Source: Bacteroidota bacterium | GTDB lineage: Bacteria; Bacteroidota; Bacteroidia; AKYH767-A; 2013-40CM-41-45 | DNA: 64,000 nt | Direction: 5' to 3' | Assembly: GCA_016720655.1 (NCBI GenBank) | Contig: JADKKE010000004.1 | Location: 1-64,000 of the forward strand | Shown: piece by piece, positions 10,410 to 19,631 of the stretch | Position numbering within the stretch: position 1 is the stretch's first letter | Layout of the letters: each line of letters begins with the position of its first letter | Position numbers and translations under genes: made by a program | Notes under the pieces: model-generated | Databases searched by the model: none | What the model was told of the DNA's origin: nothing | The model's input: the letters and a program-made list of their open reading frames with translations, nothing else

Positions 10410-10417
10410 CAAAAGTA
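10410..10417 (-). promoter_or_regulatory. -7 box (TACTTTTG) of sdaA
   Basis: The minus strand reads TACTTTTG, a perfect TAnnTTTG, placing the transcript start about 10 bases before the ATG at 10394. A TTG at 10442-10440 is a possible but over-spaced -33 element. Confidence 0.5.
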
Positions 10418-10485
10418 GGAAGGAAATGATGATCTAAACTCAATATCCCCCGAATTATCAAAAAGTTCTAATCTGTATATAATGT

Positions 10486-10522
10486 TTCCTCACATTCATA
10501 ATTCTTAATTCATAATTCCTTT
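10486..10522 (+). repeat. Heptamer island, ATTCATA family
   Basis: About four consecutive 7-bp units of the ATTCATA type with variations (ATTCTTA, ATTCCTT) upstream of the ECF sigma gene. The same family occurs at 23.73 kb and 26.41 kb. Confidence 0.6.
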
Positions 10523-10580
10523 ATTAACCCTGAAACTGAATTGCACTGCGCTAAATGGCCTATTTTCAGCAAAATAAATC

Positions 10581-10588
10581 TATTTTTG
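10581..10588 (+). promoter_or_regulatory. -7 box (TATTTTTG) upstream of the ECF sigma gene
   Basis: Perfect TAnnTTTG on the plus strand, which would start transcription near 10595, about 50 bases before the ATG at 10645. This supports that ATG over an earlier in-frame one at 10555. No clear -33 box is seen. Confidence 0.45.
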
Positions 10589-10644
10589 CCTGTAACTTAA
10601 GGGCTTCCGAATCGTCCCATAATCAGATTCCCCACACAGGAACC

Positions 10645-11130
10645 ATGACCACAACAGAGTACAATCAATGCGTTGACCAACATGCCGACGGCGTGTATCG
10701 GTTCATCCTCAAAAACATGAGAGATGAAGATGAAGCGCATGATGTAGTACAGGATGCTTTTGAAAAGATGTGGAGAAACGTAGAAAAGGTAGATGGAAGT
10801 AAGGCGAAAAGTTATCTTTTTACAACTGCATACCACACCATGATCGACCGCATTCGGAAGAAAAAACACATGAGTGATTATACGGAAGTTACCGAAGATA
10901 GTCTCTTTCACACCGAACAATACAGTGATCTAAAGCAGATCCTCCACAAAGCGATTAATCTTTTACCCGAGAAGCAAAAAGCAGTACTCACATTGAGAGA
11001 TTTTGAAGGTTACAGCTATGACGAAATCGGACAAATAACCGGAATGAGTGAATCACAAGTAAAAGTATATATCTATAGAGCCAGATTGTTTTTGAAAGAA
11101 TATATCGGATCAATGGAAAGAGTTGTCTGA
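10645..11130 (+). CDS. RNA polymerase ECF-type sigma factor
   Basis: 161 residues from the ATG at 10645 (an in-frame ATG at 10555 would add 30 unrelated residues and lies upstream of the likely promoter). Region 2 is at about 5-70, with DEDEAHDVVQDAFEKMW and the FTTAYHTMIDRIRKKK segment; region 4 is at about 100-155, with LPEKQKAVLTLRDFEGYSY and a helix-turn-helix around MSESQVKVYIYRAR. It would direct RNA polymerase to a small regulon in response to an envelope signal. The next gene encodes a one-pass membrane protein that could be its anti-sigma factor, and two GIN-domain envelope proteins follow, a common Bacteroidota arrangement. Targets and signal are not deducible from the sequence. Confidence 0.92.
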   Translation: MTTTEYNQCVDQHADGVYRFILKNMRDEDEAHDVVQDAFEKMWRNVEKVDGSKAKSYLFTTAYHTMIDRIRKKKHMSDYTEVTEDSLFHTEQYSDLKQILHKAINLLPEKQKAVLTLRDFEGYSYDEIGQITGMSESQVKVYIYRARLFLKEYIGSMERVV

Positions 11131-11242
11131 ATTTAGTGAAGAGTGAATGGTGAATAGTGAAGAGAGCGCGATGTTTTAATAACCCAATAACTTAATAACC
11201 CTTAATAACCCAATAACTAACTCAATAGCCGAATCAACCAAC
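11131..11242 (+). repeat. Short tandem repeat island (RGTGAAK heptamers and YYAATAAC octamers)
   Basis: From 11136 the sequence runs in 7-bp steps (AGTGAAG, AGTGAAT, GGTGAAT, AGTGAAG), then from about 11178 in 8-bp steps of the TTAATAAC/CCAATAAC type, up to about 20 bases before the ATG at 11243. Both families recur elsewhere in the window. Confidence 0.75.
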
Positions 11243-12349
11243 ATGCTCACCCGTTCCAACTACGAAATATACTTCCTCGATTATCACGAAGGAAACCTGA
11301 CCGAAAGTCAGCGTAGGGAACTCGTTTTGTTCCTCGAACAACATCCTGATTTGAAAGAGGAGTTTGATAGTTTTGTCAATGTGGTACTTGAGCCGGATAC
11401 ATTGACATCATTTGCGAATAAGGAAAGCCTGAAGAAGAAAGAGAACATCCATTCGGGGAATTATAAAACCTGGTTGGTGGCTTATTTTGAAAAAGACCTG
11501 AACTTATCTCAGATAGCTGAGGTGGAGAGGTTTCTTGAAGCGAATCCTTCCCTGAAACCCGAACTGGAAATTATTCGTCGCACAAAAATTTCGCCGGATC
11601 ACGGGATTGTTTTCAAAAATAAATCAGTGTTGCGAAAAGGAGGAAAGTTGATTGGTTTCTCATCTCCGGCTTTCCGTGCATTGGCTGTCGCAGCTTCGAT
11701 TCTCCTTCTCTTGGTTTCTATCTATGTGTTTCGACACCAGGAAAGCAATGCTCCTCAAATGGCAGATAAAAATGTTCCCTCTGCAGTAAGCCCTTCTGAA
11801 AATCCTTCCAGTTCTGTTTCTGTTGACACCATAAAGGATGAGAAGAAGACTCTTCAAGCCGAGCAAAAAATTGTTTCTCCTGAAGTCAACCAAAAATCCC
11901 TTTTTGCTTCAGATCAAAAGAGAAAATCACAATCTGCAATTGAAAAGAAATTGCAAACTGTTCCTGAGAACCCTGCTCCTGAATCCGCAATTGCACAGCA
12001 ATCTCCTCAACAAAAGGATTCTGTTGTTTTTGAAAAACAAATAATGTCAGAACAGGAGCCGAAGCTTGCAGCAAATACTCAAGTTAATTCCAAAAGAAAA
12101 ACGGATGCCGGTAAACTTTCTGAATTTTTAAGTGAACAGGATATGAAAGATCTCGGACTCATTTCAAATACACCTGTTCCTGAACAAAAGGAAACATTCT
12201 GGACTCTCGCCACAAAAGGCGCAAATCGTTTAAGTAAAGCTACCGGAAAGGAAATTTCTGTGGAGAAAACAAAGGATGTGGTGGACGATGCTACAACGTA
12301 TGCCCTCGAAGTTGGTAAGTTTTCAATTTCTCATACGGAAATGAAGTGA
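11243..12349 (+). CDS. Single-pass membrane protein, probable anti-sigma factor
   Basis: 368 residues. The N-terminal part holds two copies of a ~38-residue helical unit: residues 7-44 (YEIYFLDYHEGNLTESQ...) and 74-111 (YKTWLVAYFEKDLNLSQ...), each ending in a hydrophobic-helix/NP-or-HP turn. One membrane segment lies at about 145-163. The rest is a low-complexity, Gln/Ser/Pro/Lys-rich periplasmic stretch to about 280, then a short conserved-looking tail. The N-terminal unit resembles the short cytoplasmic modules of Bacteroidota anti-sigma proteins, and the gene follows an ECF sigma gene after a 112-bp repeat island. A role in sequestering that sigma factor is inference; no canonical zinc-type anti-sigma motif (HxxxCxxC) is visible. 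Confidence 0.65.
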   Translation: MLTRSNYEIYFLDYHEGNLTESQRRELVLFLEQHPDLKEEFDSFVNVVLEPDTLTSFANKESLKKKENIHSGNYKTWLVAYFEKDLNLSQIAEVERFLEANPSLKPELEIIRRTKISPDHGIVFKNKSVLRKGGKLIGFSSPAFRALAVAASILLLLVSIYVFRHQESNAPQMADKNVPSAVSPSENPSSSVSVDTIKDEKKTLQAEQKIVSPEVNQKSLFASDQKRKSQSAIEKKLQTVPENPAPESAIAQQSPQQKDSVVFEKQIMSEQEPKLAANTQVNSKRKTDAGKLSEFLSEQDMKDLGLISNTPVPEQKETFWTLATKGANRLSKATGKEISVEKTKDVVDDATTYALEVGKFSISHTEMK

Positions 12350-12353
12350 GGAT

Positions 12354-12510
12354 AGTGAGTGGTGAATAGTGAATGGTGAAGAGTGAATGGTGAAGAGTAT
12401 GCGATGCATATTTAAATTGACATGTCCATTTTTAGGTTTTTTGTTGTTGTGCTACTATTTAATTTATTCCCTCAATCAGCAATCAGCAATCACAAATCAG
12501 AAATTCAAAA
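12354..12510 (+). repeat. Heptamer island: RGTGAAK units, then GATTNNN units on the opposite strand
   Basis: From 12354 there are six in-phase 7-bp units (AGTGAGT, GGTGAAT, AGTGAAT, GGTGAAG, AGTGAAT, GGTGAAG). At 12476-12505 there are units of the AATCAGC family, which is the complement of the GATTGCT heptamers seen at 33.97, 35.67 and 57.6 kb. Confidence 0.75.
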
Positions 12511-12581
12511 CCTTCTGTAACTTATCGCCACCCCAAGGCGTCCCATTCATACAAACAGCATAACAAATAAAATCAATCAAT

Positions 12582-13979
12582 ATGTTTCGTAAAATACTCT
12601 TCGCAGCTTTCTTGCAAACACTCTGCTCAGCTGCATTTGCACAATCCTTTGAGACTCGTCAGACAGAACCTTTCACTGGAATTAAAATTGAGTCCAATGC
12701 AAAAGTCCATCTTCGTCAGGCTGAGCAACAATCGATTCAAATCTATAACAAAGGAATTGCCAGCCAGGTGGAAACGCATGTGTCAGATGGAGTTCTTCGA
12801 ATTGACGGAAGTCCGGATGCTGAGCTAAATATTGCAATACCCAGGTTGGAACGATTGAGCATTGCAGGAATGGGAAGTATCACCGGAGATACACCATTCA
12901 ACGGTGATGACATGAGTTTTGATATTGGGGGCAATGGGAAAATTGATTTGGAAGTACACGCAAAAAAAGTAAATGCGGATATCTCCGGGATGGGAAAAAT
13001 CACACTTACAGGAACCGCTGAACTGGCCGAATTGAACATTTCAGGTTCAGGAAAAGTTGATGCACTTGGACTAACCGTGCCAACTTGTAAAGCATCGATC
13101 TCCGGATTGGGGAAGTGTTTGATTGATGTTACAGAAAATCTGGATGCACAGATAAGTGGTAGTGGAACTATTTCTTATAAAAATCCTCCTAAAAATATCC
13201 AGAAAAATGTATCCGGTGTTGGTAAGATAACGGATGCAAATGCAAGCAACACAAAGGCTGATACTACCCATTTTACTCTCGGAGATACTGAAATATTTTT
13301 TATTGGTAAAAAAGATTCACTGAAAGTGTATAAGAAGAAGGAATCAAAACCAATCTGGGGTGGTTTCGAGATGGGATTTAATTCCTGGGTGGACGCTGAC
13401 GGCAATTTTGGAGTTCCGGATGGCTACAGTGGACTTGACCTGCGTGAAGAAAAATCAGTTTCTGTTGGATTGAACCTTTTGCAAAAAAATATTCGTTTTG
13501 GCAAAAGTAATTTCTGGTTCATGACAGGACTTGGTGTGACCTGGAATAATTACAGATTCAAGAACAATGTGATATTAAATACGACCGATCCGATTTCAAC
13601 TTCTGTTGATCCGGACTCAGCCAGCAATGTGAAATATATCAAATCAAAATTGGTTGCAAGCTACCTTATGGCACCCTTGATGTTCGAAGTATTCACCAGC
13701 AAGAAAATGAAAAATGCTTTTCATATTGGAGCAGGAGCAATGGTAGGAGTAAGAATTGGTTCGCATACCAAAATGAAATACGAAGACGATGATAAAGTCC
13801 ATAAGCCAAAGACCTACGACACCTTTAATCTCAATCCATTCCGCTATGGTGTTCGGGTTGCAGCCGGTTATGGAAAGTTCAATGTCTTCGCCGACTATTA
13901 CATGAGTACGGTATTCAAAGACAAAAAAGGGCCGACTTTGTATCCCATTAATTTTGGAATCACACTGGCCGGATTCTAA
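12582..13979 (+). CDS. GIN-domain protein with C-terminal outer-membrane beta-barrel
   Basis: 465 residues. A signal peptide ends near AAFAQ at residue 21. Residues about 25-215 form a head GIN domain (DUF2807), a right-handed beta-helix seen here as repeated turns ISGMGKI, ISGSGKV, ISGLGKC and ISGSGTI at regular spacing. From about 260 to the end, alternating hydrophobic strands with aromatic girdle residues and a terminal GITLAGF strand suggest an outer-membrane beta-barrel of the PorT/OMP type. It lies downstream of the ECF sigma and membrane protein genes and 56 bp before a second GIN-domain gene, so the set is probably one regulon. GIN-domain function is not established; an envelope stress or adhesion role would be a guess. 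Confidence 0.82.
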   Translation: MFRKILFAAFLQTLCSAAFAQSFETRQTEPFTGIKIESNAKVHLRQAEQQSIQIYNKGIASQVETHVSDGVLRIDGSPDAELNIAIPRLERLSIAGMGSITGDTPFNGDDMSFDIGGNGKIDLEVHAKKVNADISGMGKITLTGTAELAELNISGSGKVDALGLTVPTCKASISGLGKCLIDVTENLDAQISGSGTISYKNPPKNIQKNVSGVGKITDANASNTKADTTHFTLGDTEIFFIGKKDSLKVYKKKESKPIWGGFEMGFNSWVDADGNFGVPDGYSGLDLREEKSVSVGLNLLQKNIRFGKSNFWFMTGLGVTWNNYRFKNNVILNTTDPISTSVDPDSASNVKYIKSKLVASYLMAPLMFEVFTSKKMKNAFHIGAGAMVGVRIGSHTKMKYEDDDKVHKPKTYDTFNLNPFRYGVRVAAGYGKFNVFADYYMSTVFKDKKGPTLYPINFGITLAGF

Positions 13980-14035
13980 GGAATTGAAAAAAAATTCCCC
14001 CTGTTTTATTTTCAAACCAATTTAAAAACAAACCG

Positions 14036-14737
14036 ATGAAAAAGAACTTTCTCACACTTCTCCTCGCTTGCTTATCAATCATAGTATTTGGTTGTGGAAT
14101 CGAAGGCTCAGGAAATGTAACCACTGAATTGCGCAGTTTATCTGTATTCTCTGGAATTGATTTGCGCAATACCGCAAATGTGTACGTGAGCCAGGGCGAT
14201 GTACAGGAAGTGAAAATCGAGGCAGAAGACAATATTGTTCCTTTAATTCTAACAGAAGTAAAGAATGATGAATTGATTATTTATTGTAAGGAAAATATTC
14301 GCACGAAAAGAGCTGTGAATATTTATATCACAGTGAAAAGTTTGTGTCTCCTTGAACTTTCCGGTTCCGGAAGTATAATCACCCGGAGTCAGTTTGCCTG
14401 TGATCACATGAATATCCGTTTGTCAGGATCCGGAGATGTAAAGGTAAATTTGGCTGCCAAATCACTCAAAGCTACATTGGCTGGTTCCGGAAATATGGAT
14501 TTGTCGGGTAGTGCAGCGGAAGCAGATATGCGAATTAGCGGATCCGGAAATGTGAACGCGGAATTAATGAAATCCTTTACAAGTGCTATTTCGATCAGCG
14601 GAAGTGGCTCCGGCAAAGTAGATGTCGCGAACGACCTTACGGTCAATATTTCCGGAAGCGGAAATGTGCAGTATCTATCAGAACCAGGACATATCCAGTC
14701 AAGAATCACAGGTTCAGGAGCGATACAGAAAATATAG
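14036..14737 (+). CDS. GIN-domain (DUF2807) lipoprotein
   Basis: 233 residues. The N terminus MKKNFLTLLLACLSIIVFGC is a lipoprotein signal with the acylated cysteine at position 20. The remainder is one head GIN domain with at least six SGSG-containing turns (for example ELSGSGSI, RLSGSGDV, LAGSGNM, RISGSGNV), the repeated rungs of a beta-helix. It should be anchored in the outer membrane on the periplasmic or external face. It follows the GIN-barrel gene by 56 bp and ends at a strong terminator at 14764, so it is probably the last gene of the sigma-factor cluster. Similar rung motifs in the two neighbours suggest duplication. No enzymatic residues are apparent. Confidence 0.88.
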   Translation: MKKNFLTLLLACLSIIVFGCGIEGSGNVTTELRSLSVFSGIDLRNTANVYVSQGDVQEVKIEAEDNIVPLILTEVKNDELIIYCKENIRTKRAVNIYITVKSLCLLELSGSGSIITRSQFACDHMNIRLSGSGDVKVNLAAKSLKATLAGSGNMDLSGSAAEADMRISGSGNVNAELMKSFTSAISISGSGSGKVDVANDLTVNISGSGNVQYLSEPGHIQSRITGSGAIQKI

Positions 14738-14763
14738 TTTATCCCTTGGTTTAGTTCAGACAC

Positions 14764-14808
14764 ACCTGGACTTCTGCTGGAATTAATAGCAGGAGTTCAG
14801 GTTTTTTT
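14764..14808 (+). terminator. Intrinsic terminator after the GIN-domain cluster
   Basis: Arms 14764-14778 and 14788-14802 pair over 15 bp with two G-U pairs, with a 9-base loop and a seven-T tail. It closes the sigma factor/GIN-domain gene set. Confidence 0.9.
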
Positions 14809-14932
14809 GTATCATAAAAATTTGTAAGTTTAAGCGATTTCTCACATTTGACGGGTCAGGAGGAACAATTAAATTCTATCGGATTCGGTTGAGCTTTAAT
14901 CTCCTCTTTGATTTTAATTGCCTTTGCAAATT

Positions 14933-15934
14933 ATGAAAAAGTTTTTATTGGCATTTATTTCTACATTTTGCATCTTGAATTCGGGGTTAAAAGCTCAAAA
15001 TCAATTTCAACTATTTGTTGATTCAGTTTATACTATCAGACTGAATGATAATGAAAAGTTTACCGGAATTTTACGAAGTTCAACGGATACTACAATAACA
15101 CTTTGGGTGAAATCCAAGTACGCTTTAACGATACCTAAAAGTGCTGTTAAGCAAATTAATTTTCACCAGAAGTACCCGGGAACCGATAATTTCCGCACAC
15201 TATATGAACCTCAGGCTTATCGTTATTTATTTGCGCCCTCTGCCTTCAATATGGCTAAACGGAAGATATATATTCAAACTGCAGACATACTATTTAATTC
15301 GGCCAACATTAGTATTAGTAATCAATTTATGATTGGTGGAGGATTTATTTTCAATTCTGAAGCTGAAATTTCAGATCGCTATTTTTTTTATGCAAAATGG
15401 GGAAGGCCTGTCGTAAAATATTTTAATGCTGGAATAAATTTTCAACACATTAAAATAAAGGGGTTTTCCAAGACGGACAATTACTGGCGAGACGCAAAAG
15501 ATTTTTATTCCTTCGTAGCAATGGGTGTTTTTACGTATGGTACACGCTTAAACAATATTACACTAAGTATAGGTGAATCTGCCAACATTGACATGACAAA
15601 TAAAGACCTAATCTTGAATTTGTGCGGAATGTTTTCTGATCAAGGGAATGTGGCATTGATTACGGAATCATGGTATATTCCAAACATCAATAATATTTTA
15701 TTTAATAAAGCAGGTGTCTTTTTAATAAAAACAGGATGGGGAGAGATGAATCCATTCGTGTTTTCTGGAGCACTCAGATGGTGGGGAGAACGGATTACGT
15801 GGGATTTTGGATTCATAGGTTTGCCACGAAAAAATAAAAGTCTAACAGCTATTCCTTTTATTGATTTGGTATTTCGAAGCAAAGAACCCTATAGCAACCC
15901 GGTTCCTTTTAAAAAAAGAAAATCTAAAATGTAA
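14933..15934 (+). CDS. Secreted protein of unknown function
   Basis: 333 residues from the ATG at 14933, chosen because MKKFLLAFISTFCILNSGLKAQ is a clear signal peptide. I do not recognise the family. Residues about 30-70 (RLNDNEKFTGILRSSTDTTI and following) look like a small beta-barrel of alternating strands, loosely Sm-like. The rest is rich in aromatic residues and strand-like segments with a positively charged C-terminal tail (KKRKSKM). Beta-barrel membrane location is possible but there is no terminal aromatic strand signature. It is preceded by a terminator and faces the acs gene tail to tail with 15 bp between stops. Base composition is AT-rich compared with its neighbours. Confidence 0.7.
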   Translation: MKKFLLAFISTFCILNSGLKAQNQFQLFVDSVYTIRLNDNEKFTGILRSSTDTTITLWVKSKYALTIPKSAVKQINFHQKYPGTDNFRTLYEPQAYRYLFAPSAFNMAKRKIYIQTADILFNSANISISNQFMIGGGFIFNSEAEISDRYFFYAKWGRPVVKYFNAGINFQHIKIKGFSKTDNYWRDAKDFYSFVAMGVFTYGTRLNNITLSIGESANIDMTNKDLILNLCGMFSDQGNVALITESWYIPNINNILFNKAGVFLIKTGWGEMNPFVFSGALRWWGERITWDFGFIGLPRKNKSLTAIPFIDLVFRSKEPYSNPVPFKKRKSKM

Positions 15935-15949
15935 CAGGTTTAGGTTTAA

Positions 15950-17863
15950 TTAAATCTTACTTTGTTTTATTTCATCAACCACTCCCGGATCAAGCAAAGT
16001 CGAAGTGTCACCAAGGTTTTCAATTTCTCCTTCCGCAATTTTTCTAAGGATTCGACGCATAATTTTGCCACTGCGGGTCTTCGGTAACCCCGAGACAAAT
16101 TGAATTTTATCAGGCTTTGCAATTGGACCTATGATACGACTTACGGTCAAAGCAATATCCTGACGAGTCAGATTTTCATCACCATGCGTCCCACTGTAAA
16201 TCACATACGCATAAATGCCTTGTCCCTTGATGTCGTGCGGATAACCTACAACTGCACTTTCCACAACACCTGCATGCATATTGATTGCGTTTTCAACTTC
16301 AGCAGTACCAATTCGGTGTCCGCTTACATTCAACACATCGTCGACACGGCCTGTGATTCTGTAATTTCCAAACTCATCACGCAAACAACCGTCTCCTGTA
16401 AAATATAAATTTGAGTAAGTAGCAAAATAATTTATTCTACAACGTTCATGGTCCCCATACGTTGTCCGAATAATGGACGGCCATGGAAAGCGAATGCAAA
16501 GATTTCCACTCACGCCATTGCCTTCTATTTCTTTTCCGTTTTCGTCGACCAAAATTGGCTGCACTCCAGGTAATGGAAGTGTTGCATAGGATGGTTTACC
16601 GGGAGTAATCCCGGCCATGTTCGAAATTAATATTCCCCCGGTTTCAGTTTGCCACCAGGTATCTACAATAGGACATTTTTTCTTTCCGATAAATTCATCG
16701 TACCAGTGCCACGCTTCTTCATTGATTGGTTCACCAACAGTTCCCAATACTTTTAAGGAGGACAAATCCTTATCCTGCACTGGTCCCAAACCAAAACTCA
16801 TTAGCGAACGAATGGCTGTAGGTGCAGTATAGAGAATATTGACTTTGTATTTGTCCACAATATCCCAAAAGCGACCGGCATCCGGCCACGTCGGTACACC
16901 TTCGAACATCAGCGTTGTAGCTCCTGCTCCCAAAGGACCATAAACAATATAACTGTGTCCTGTAATCCAACCAATATCTGCTGTGCAAAAATGAATATCG
17001 CCCGGAGTGTATTGAAATACGTTTACAAAGGAATAGGTGGTGTATACCATATACCCACCACATGTATGGACAACTCCTTTTGGTTTTCCTGTTGAACCCG
17101 AAGTGTACAGTATAAATAATTCATCCTCTGAATCCATTTCCTCTGCCGGACAATCAGGATTCCCCATTGTTTCCACTTTTTTGATTTCATCTTCCCACCA
17201 TACATCACGTCCTTTAATCATACTCACCGGAGTGCGTGTGCGTGTGAGAACAATTACACGCTTTACGAATTTGCATTGAACCAATGCATCGTCGATCACA
17301 CTCTTCAATGGAATTTCTTTGTTGCCACGGAAAGCACCATCGCAGGTAATGATGAATTCTGCCTGAGCATCCTGTAAACGATCAGCAATGCTCTGTGCAC
17401 TAAAGCCACCAAAGATTACAGAATGCACAGCTCCAATACGTGCACAGGCGAGAACCGCTATAGCGAGTTCGGGAACCATTCCCATGTATAAACAAACACG
17501 ATCTCCTTTTTTCGCACCATTGTTCTTCAATACATTTGCAAACTGAACCACTTTGTGATGAAGATCGCGATAAGTAATTACCCGATGATGCTCGTCCGGA
17601 TCGTTCGGTTCCCAAATTATTGCTGGCTTGTTTCCGATTGAACCGAGATGCCGGTCCAAACAATTTTCAGTGATGTTCAATTTTCCTCCGATAAACCACT
17701 TGATCGAAGGCTCTGTGAAATTCCAATCCAGTACTTTATCCCAACGCTTACGCCAATAAAAATTCGATGCGATGTCCGCCCAGAATCCTTCGGGGTCGTT
17801 TACACTCTTTTTATATGCTGATTGGTATTCGTCAGGACTTTTAATCTGGTATGGATAAGACAT
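15950..17863 (-). CDS. acs: Acetyl-CoA synthetase (AMP-forming)
   Basis: 637 residues, the usual length. Activates acetate to acetyl-CoA through acetyl-adenylate in the cytoplasm. The adenylation P-loop motif is YTSGSTGKPKGVVH, the acyl-binding region includes DTWWQTETGG, and the C-terminal swing domain has the SGHRIGTAEVE hinge and the PKTRSGKIMRR segment whose lysine is the site of regulatory acetylation in known Acs proteins. It is monocistronic, on the same strand as nuo but separated from it by a terminator. No anomaly seen. Confidence 0.96.
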   Translation of the reverse strand: MSYPYQIKSPDEYQSAYKKSVNDPEGFWADIASNFYWRKRWDKVLDWNFTEPSIKWFIGGKLNITENCLDRHLGSIGNKPAIIWEPNDPDEHHRVITYRDLHHKVVQFANVLKNNGAKKGDRVCLYMGMVPELAIAVLACARIGAVHSVIFGGFSAQSIADRLQDAQAEFIITCDGAFRGNKEIPLKSVIDDALVQCKFVKRVIVLTRTRTPVSMIKGRDVWWEDEIKKVETMGNPDCPAEEMDSEDELFILYTSGSTGKPKGVVHTCGGYMVYTTYSFVNVFQYTPGDIHFCTADIGWITGHSYIVYGPLGAGATTLMFEGVPTWPDAGRFWDIVDKYKVNILYTAPTAIRSLMSFGLGPVQDKDLSSLKVLGTVGEPINEEAWHWYDEFIGKKKCPIVDTWWQTETGGILISNMAGITPGKPSYATLPLPGVQPILVDENGKEIEGNGVSGNLCIRFPWPSIIRTTYGDHERCRINYFATYSNLYFTGDGCLRDEFGNYRITGRVDDVLNVSGHRIGTAEVENAINMHAGVVESAVVGYPHDIKGQGIYAYVIYSGTHGDENLTRQDIALTVSRIIGPIAKPDKIQFVSGLPKTRSGKIMRRILRKIAEGEIENLGDTSTLLDPGVVDEIKQSKI

Positions 17864-18005
17864 GCTATTTTAATTTTAAGGTTAAATGTAAAATATTCGT
17901 CACTTATCCACTATGTTTCCTCAGATTAATTTGTGGAATAATTTAAAATTTCTCCTTTTTTATCATCAAATCATTTTGAATTGACCGAATCATGCACGGA
18001 AAACG

Positions 18006-18031
18006 AAAAGGAGCCTGATAGGGCTCCTTTT
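18006..18031 (-). terminator. Intrinsic terminator ending the nuo operon
   Basis: Perfect 10-bp stem (18006-18015 with 18022-18031), 6-base loop, T-rich tails in both directions. On the minus strand it lies 22 bp after the nuoK stop, so transcription of the complex I operon stops before any nuoLMN. Confidence 0.88.
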
Positions 18032-18053
18032 TCATTCTTGACATTCTTTCTAA

Positions 18054-18383
18054 TCACCATTTCAATTTATTCAGGAAGTTAATATCCACCGATCCGGTGT
18101 TCCTGTAAATCATTGTGAGAATCGCCAATCCGACTGCAACTTCTGCCGCTGCAACTGCCATAATAAAAAATACGAAGACCTGTCCGGAGGGGTCTGAACG
18201 GTAGGATGAAAAAGCTGCAAGAAGCAGGTTCACCGCATTCAGCATAAGTTCGATGCACATGAAAATGACAATCGCATTCCTTCGGAACAATACTCCGATT
18301 ACACCAATACTGAAGAGTAATGTGCTCAGGAGAATGTAGTAATTCAATGGAATCAACTGAATGACCTTTGTGACGTTTTCCAT
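18054..18383 (-). CDS. nuoK: NADH-quinone oxidoreductase subunit K
   Basis: 109 residues, three membrane helices (about 10-30, 36-58, 66-92). Small subunit of the proton-pumping membrane arm of complex I. The conserved glutamate is seen in the second helix ([12 protein letters not shown]), the segment that links to the proton path. Its start is 4 bp after the nuoJ stop, and a terminator follows at 18031-18006, so this is the last gene of the operon in this window. Normally nuoL, nuoM and nuoN follow; they do not here. Confidence 0.96.
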   Translation of the reverse strand: MENVTKVIQLIPLNYYILLSTLLFSIGVIGVLFRRNAIVIFMCIELMLNAVNLLLAAFSSYRSDPSGQVFVFFIMAVAAAEVAVGLAILTMIYRNTGSVDINFLNKLKW

Positions 18384-18387
18384 GATC

Positions 18388-18885
18388 TTATTTAATTTCT
18401 TTTTTACCTAACATAACAGCTCCAACCATTGCGGAAAGAAAGAGGATGGAAGATATTTCAAATGGCAACATGAAGTCTTTGTACAGTACACGGCCAAGGT
18501 TTTTTATCATTCCAATCTGACTATCCTGTGCAGGGAGAGAAATAGTATCGGCAGCTGAACGGAGTGCTCCTACCAAAACTACCATCAACAATCCACCTGC
18601 CATCGTTGCAGCAACCCGAAGCCATTTACCCTTTTGTGGTTCAGTCTCGGCATTTAAGTTCAGCATCATGATCACATAAAGGAAAAGTACCATAATTGCT
18701 CCCGCATAAACAATTACATGTACTGCCGCAAGGAACTGTGCATTCAACAACACATAATGCCCTGCAATTGCGAAAAATGTCAGAATTAAATAAAGCACAC
18801 TGTGTACCGGATTTTTCGACACAACTACCATCAACGCACACAATATTGCGAGGAAGGAGAGGAAGTAGAAGAGGTATAGGGTCAT
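18388..18885 (-). CDS. nuoJ: NADH-quinone oxidoreductase subunit J
   Basis: 165 residues with five hydrophobic helices, as in NuoJ/ND6. The third helix contains [21 protein letters not shown], the region of the pi-bulge involved in coupling in known complexes. It is the second-last gene of the operon, 4 bp before nuoK and 130 bp after nuoI. The gap to nuoI contains a heptamer repeat island. Length is typical of short NuoJ proteins. Confidence 0.95.
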   Translation of the reverse strand: MTLYLFYFLSFLAILCALMVVVSKNPVHSVLYLILTFFAIAGHYVLLNAQFLAAVHVIVYAGAIMVLFLYVIMMLNLNAETEPQKGKWLRVAATMAGGLLMVVLVGALRSAADTISLPAQDSQIGMIKNLGRVLYKDFMLPFEISSILFLSAMVGAVMLGKKEIK

Positions 18886-18891
18886 TAGATG

Positions 18892-19015
18892 ATTGGTATT
18901 AGGTATTCAGTATTAAGTATCAGGTATTAGTTTCGATGTACCTTATACCACAACATTAGTATTTTGTCAACATTCAGCAATTTGCACTCGCACACCAACA
19001 ACTAACAACCAACAA
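18892..19015 (+). repeat. Heptamer island between nuoI and nuoJ
   Basis: Units GGTATTA, GGTATTC, AGTATTA, AGTATCA, GGTATTA run from 18896 in 7-bp phase. After a non-repeat stretch, CAACAAC/TAACAAC units run up to the nuoI stop codon at 19016. The first family is shared with 29.04, 34.74 and 50.63 kb. Confidence 0.75.
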
Positions 19016-19588
19016 CTAAATGCGATTATGCGTCAGCTGCTTATTCGTTTTAAAATCCAGTACAGCTTGCGTTTGTCTTATTGAAATATCTACGCGCTTA
19101 TCAAGTGGTTCTACCAGTTCGGTTTTTCCATAAATGAACTCTCCTCTTTCAAAACTGGTTGGAACAAGCACATCGGTAAGGAAGATGGCTTCTTTCGGAC
19201 AAGCTTCTTCACACAGTCCACAGAAGATGCAACGCAACATATTTATTTCGTACGTAGATGCGTATTTCTCTTCCCGGTATAATTTTTCTTCACCGGTTTT
19301 TCGTTCTGCAGCAACCATTGTGATGGCTTCGGCAGGACAAGAGACAGCACACAGTCCACAGGCGGTACAACGTTCTGCGCCATTTTCATCGCGCTTCAAA
19401 ACATGTTTTCCGCGGTACACAGCTGCATATTCCCGGGTCACTTCAGGGTAATTGAGGGTGACTTTTTTCTTGAAGAAATGTTTGATCGTTATCAACATAC
19501 CACCAAATATGGCAGGAAGATAAATGCGTTCCATGAACGTTAAGTCTTTCTTGACAACGACTTTACTCCGGTTTGAGAGAGATTGCAT
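19016..19588 (-). CDS. nuoI: NADH-quinone oxidoreductase subunit I (two [4Fe-4S])
   Basis: 190 residues from the ATG at 19588; a TTG seven codons earlier is a weaker start. The protein carries two ferredoxin-type motifs, CTACGLCAVSCPAEAI and CIFCGLCEEACPKEAI, which bind clusters N6a and N6b that pass electrons from NuoG towards NuoB. The N-terminal part has a short amphipathic anchor (YLPAIFGGMLITIKHFFKKK). The gene is 43 bp after the nuoH stop and is followed by a repeat island before nuoJ. All eight cluster cysteines are present. Confidence 0.96.
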   Translation of the reverse strand: MQSLSNRSKVVVKKDLTFMERIYLPAIFGGMLITIKHFFKKKVTLNYPEVTREYAAVYRGKHVLKRDENGAERCTACGLCAVSCPAEAITMVAAERKTGEEKLYREEKYASTYEINMLRCIFCGLCEEACPKEAIFLTDVLVPTSFERGEFIYGKTELVEPLDKRVDISIRQTQAVLDFKTNKQLTHNRI

Positions 19589-19631
19589 CTTGGTTTTTCT
19601 TTCCTGCAAATTAGTAGAATGAATTCTGTTG

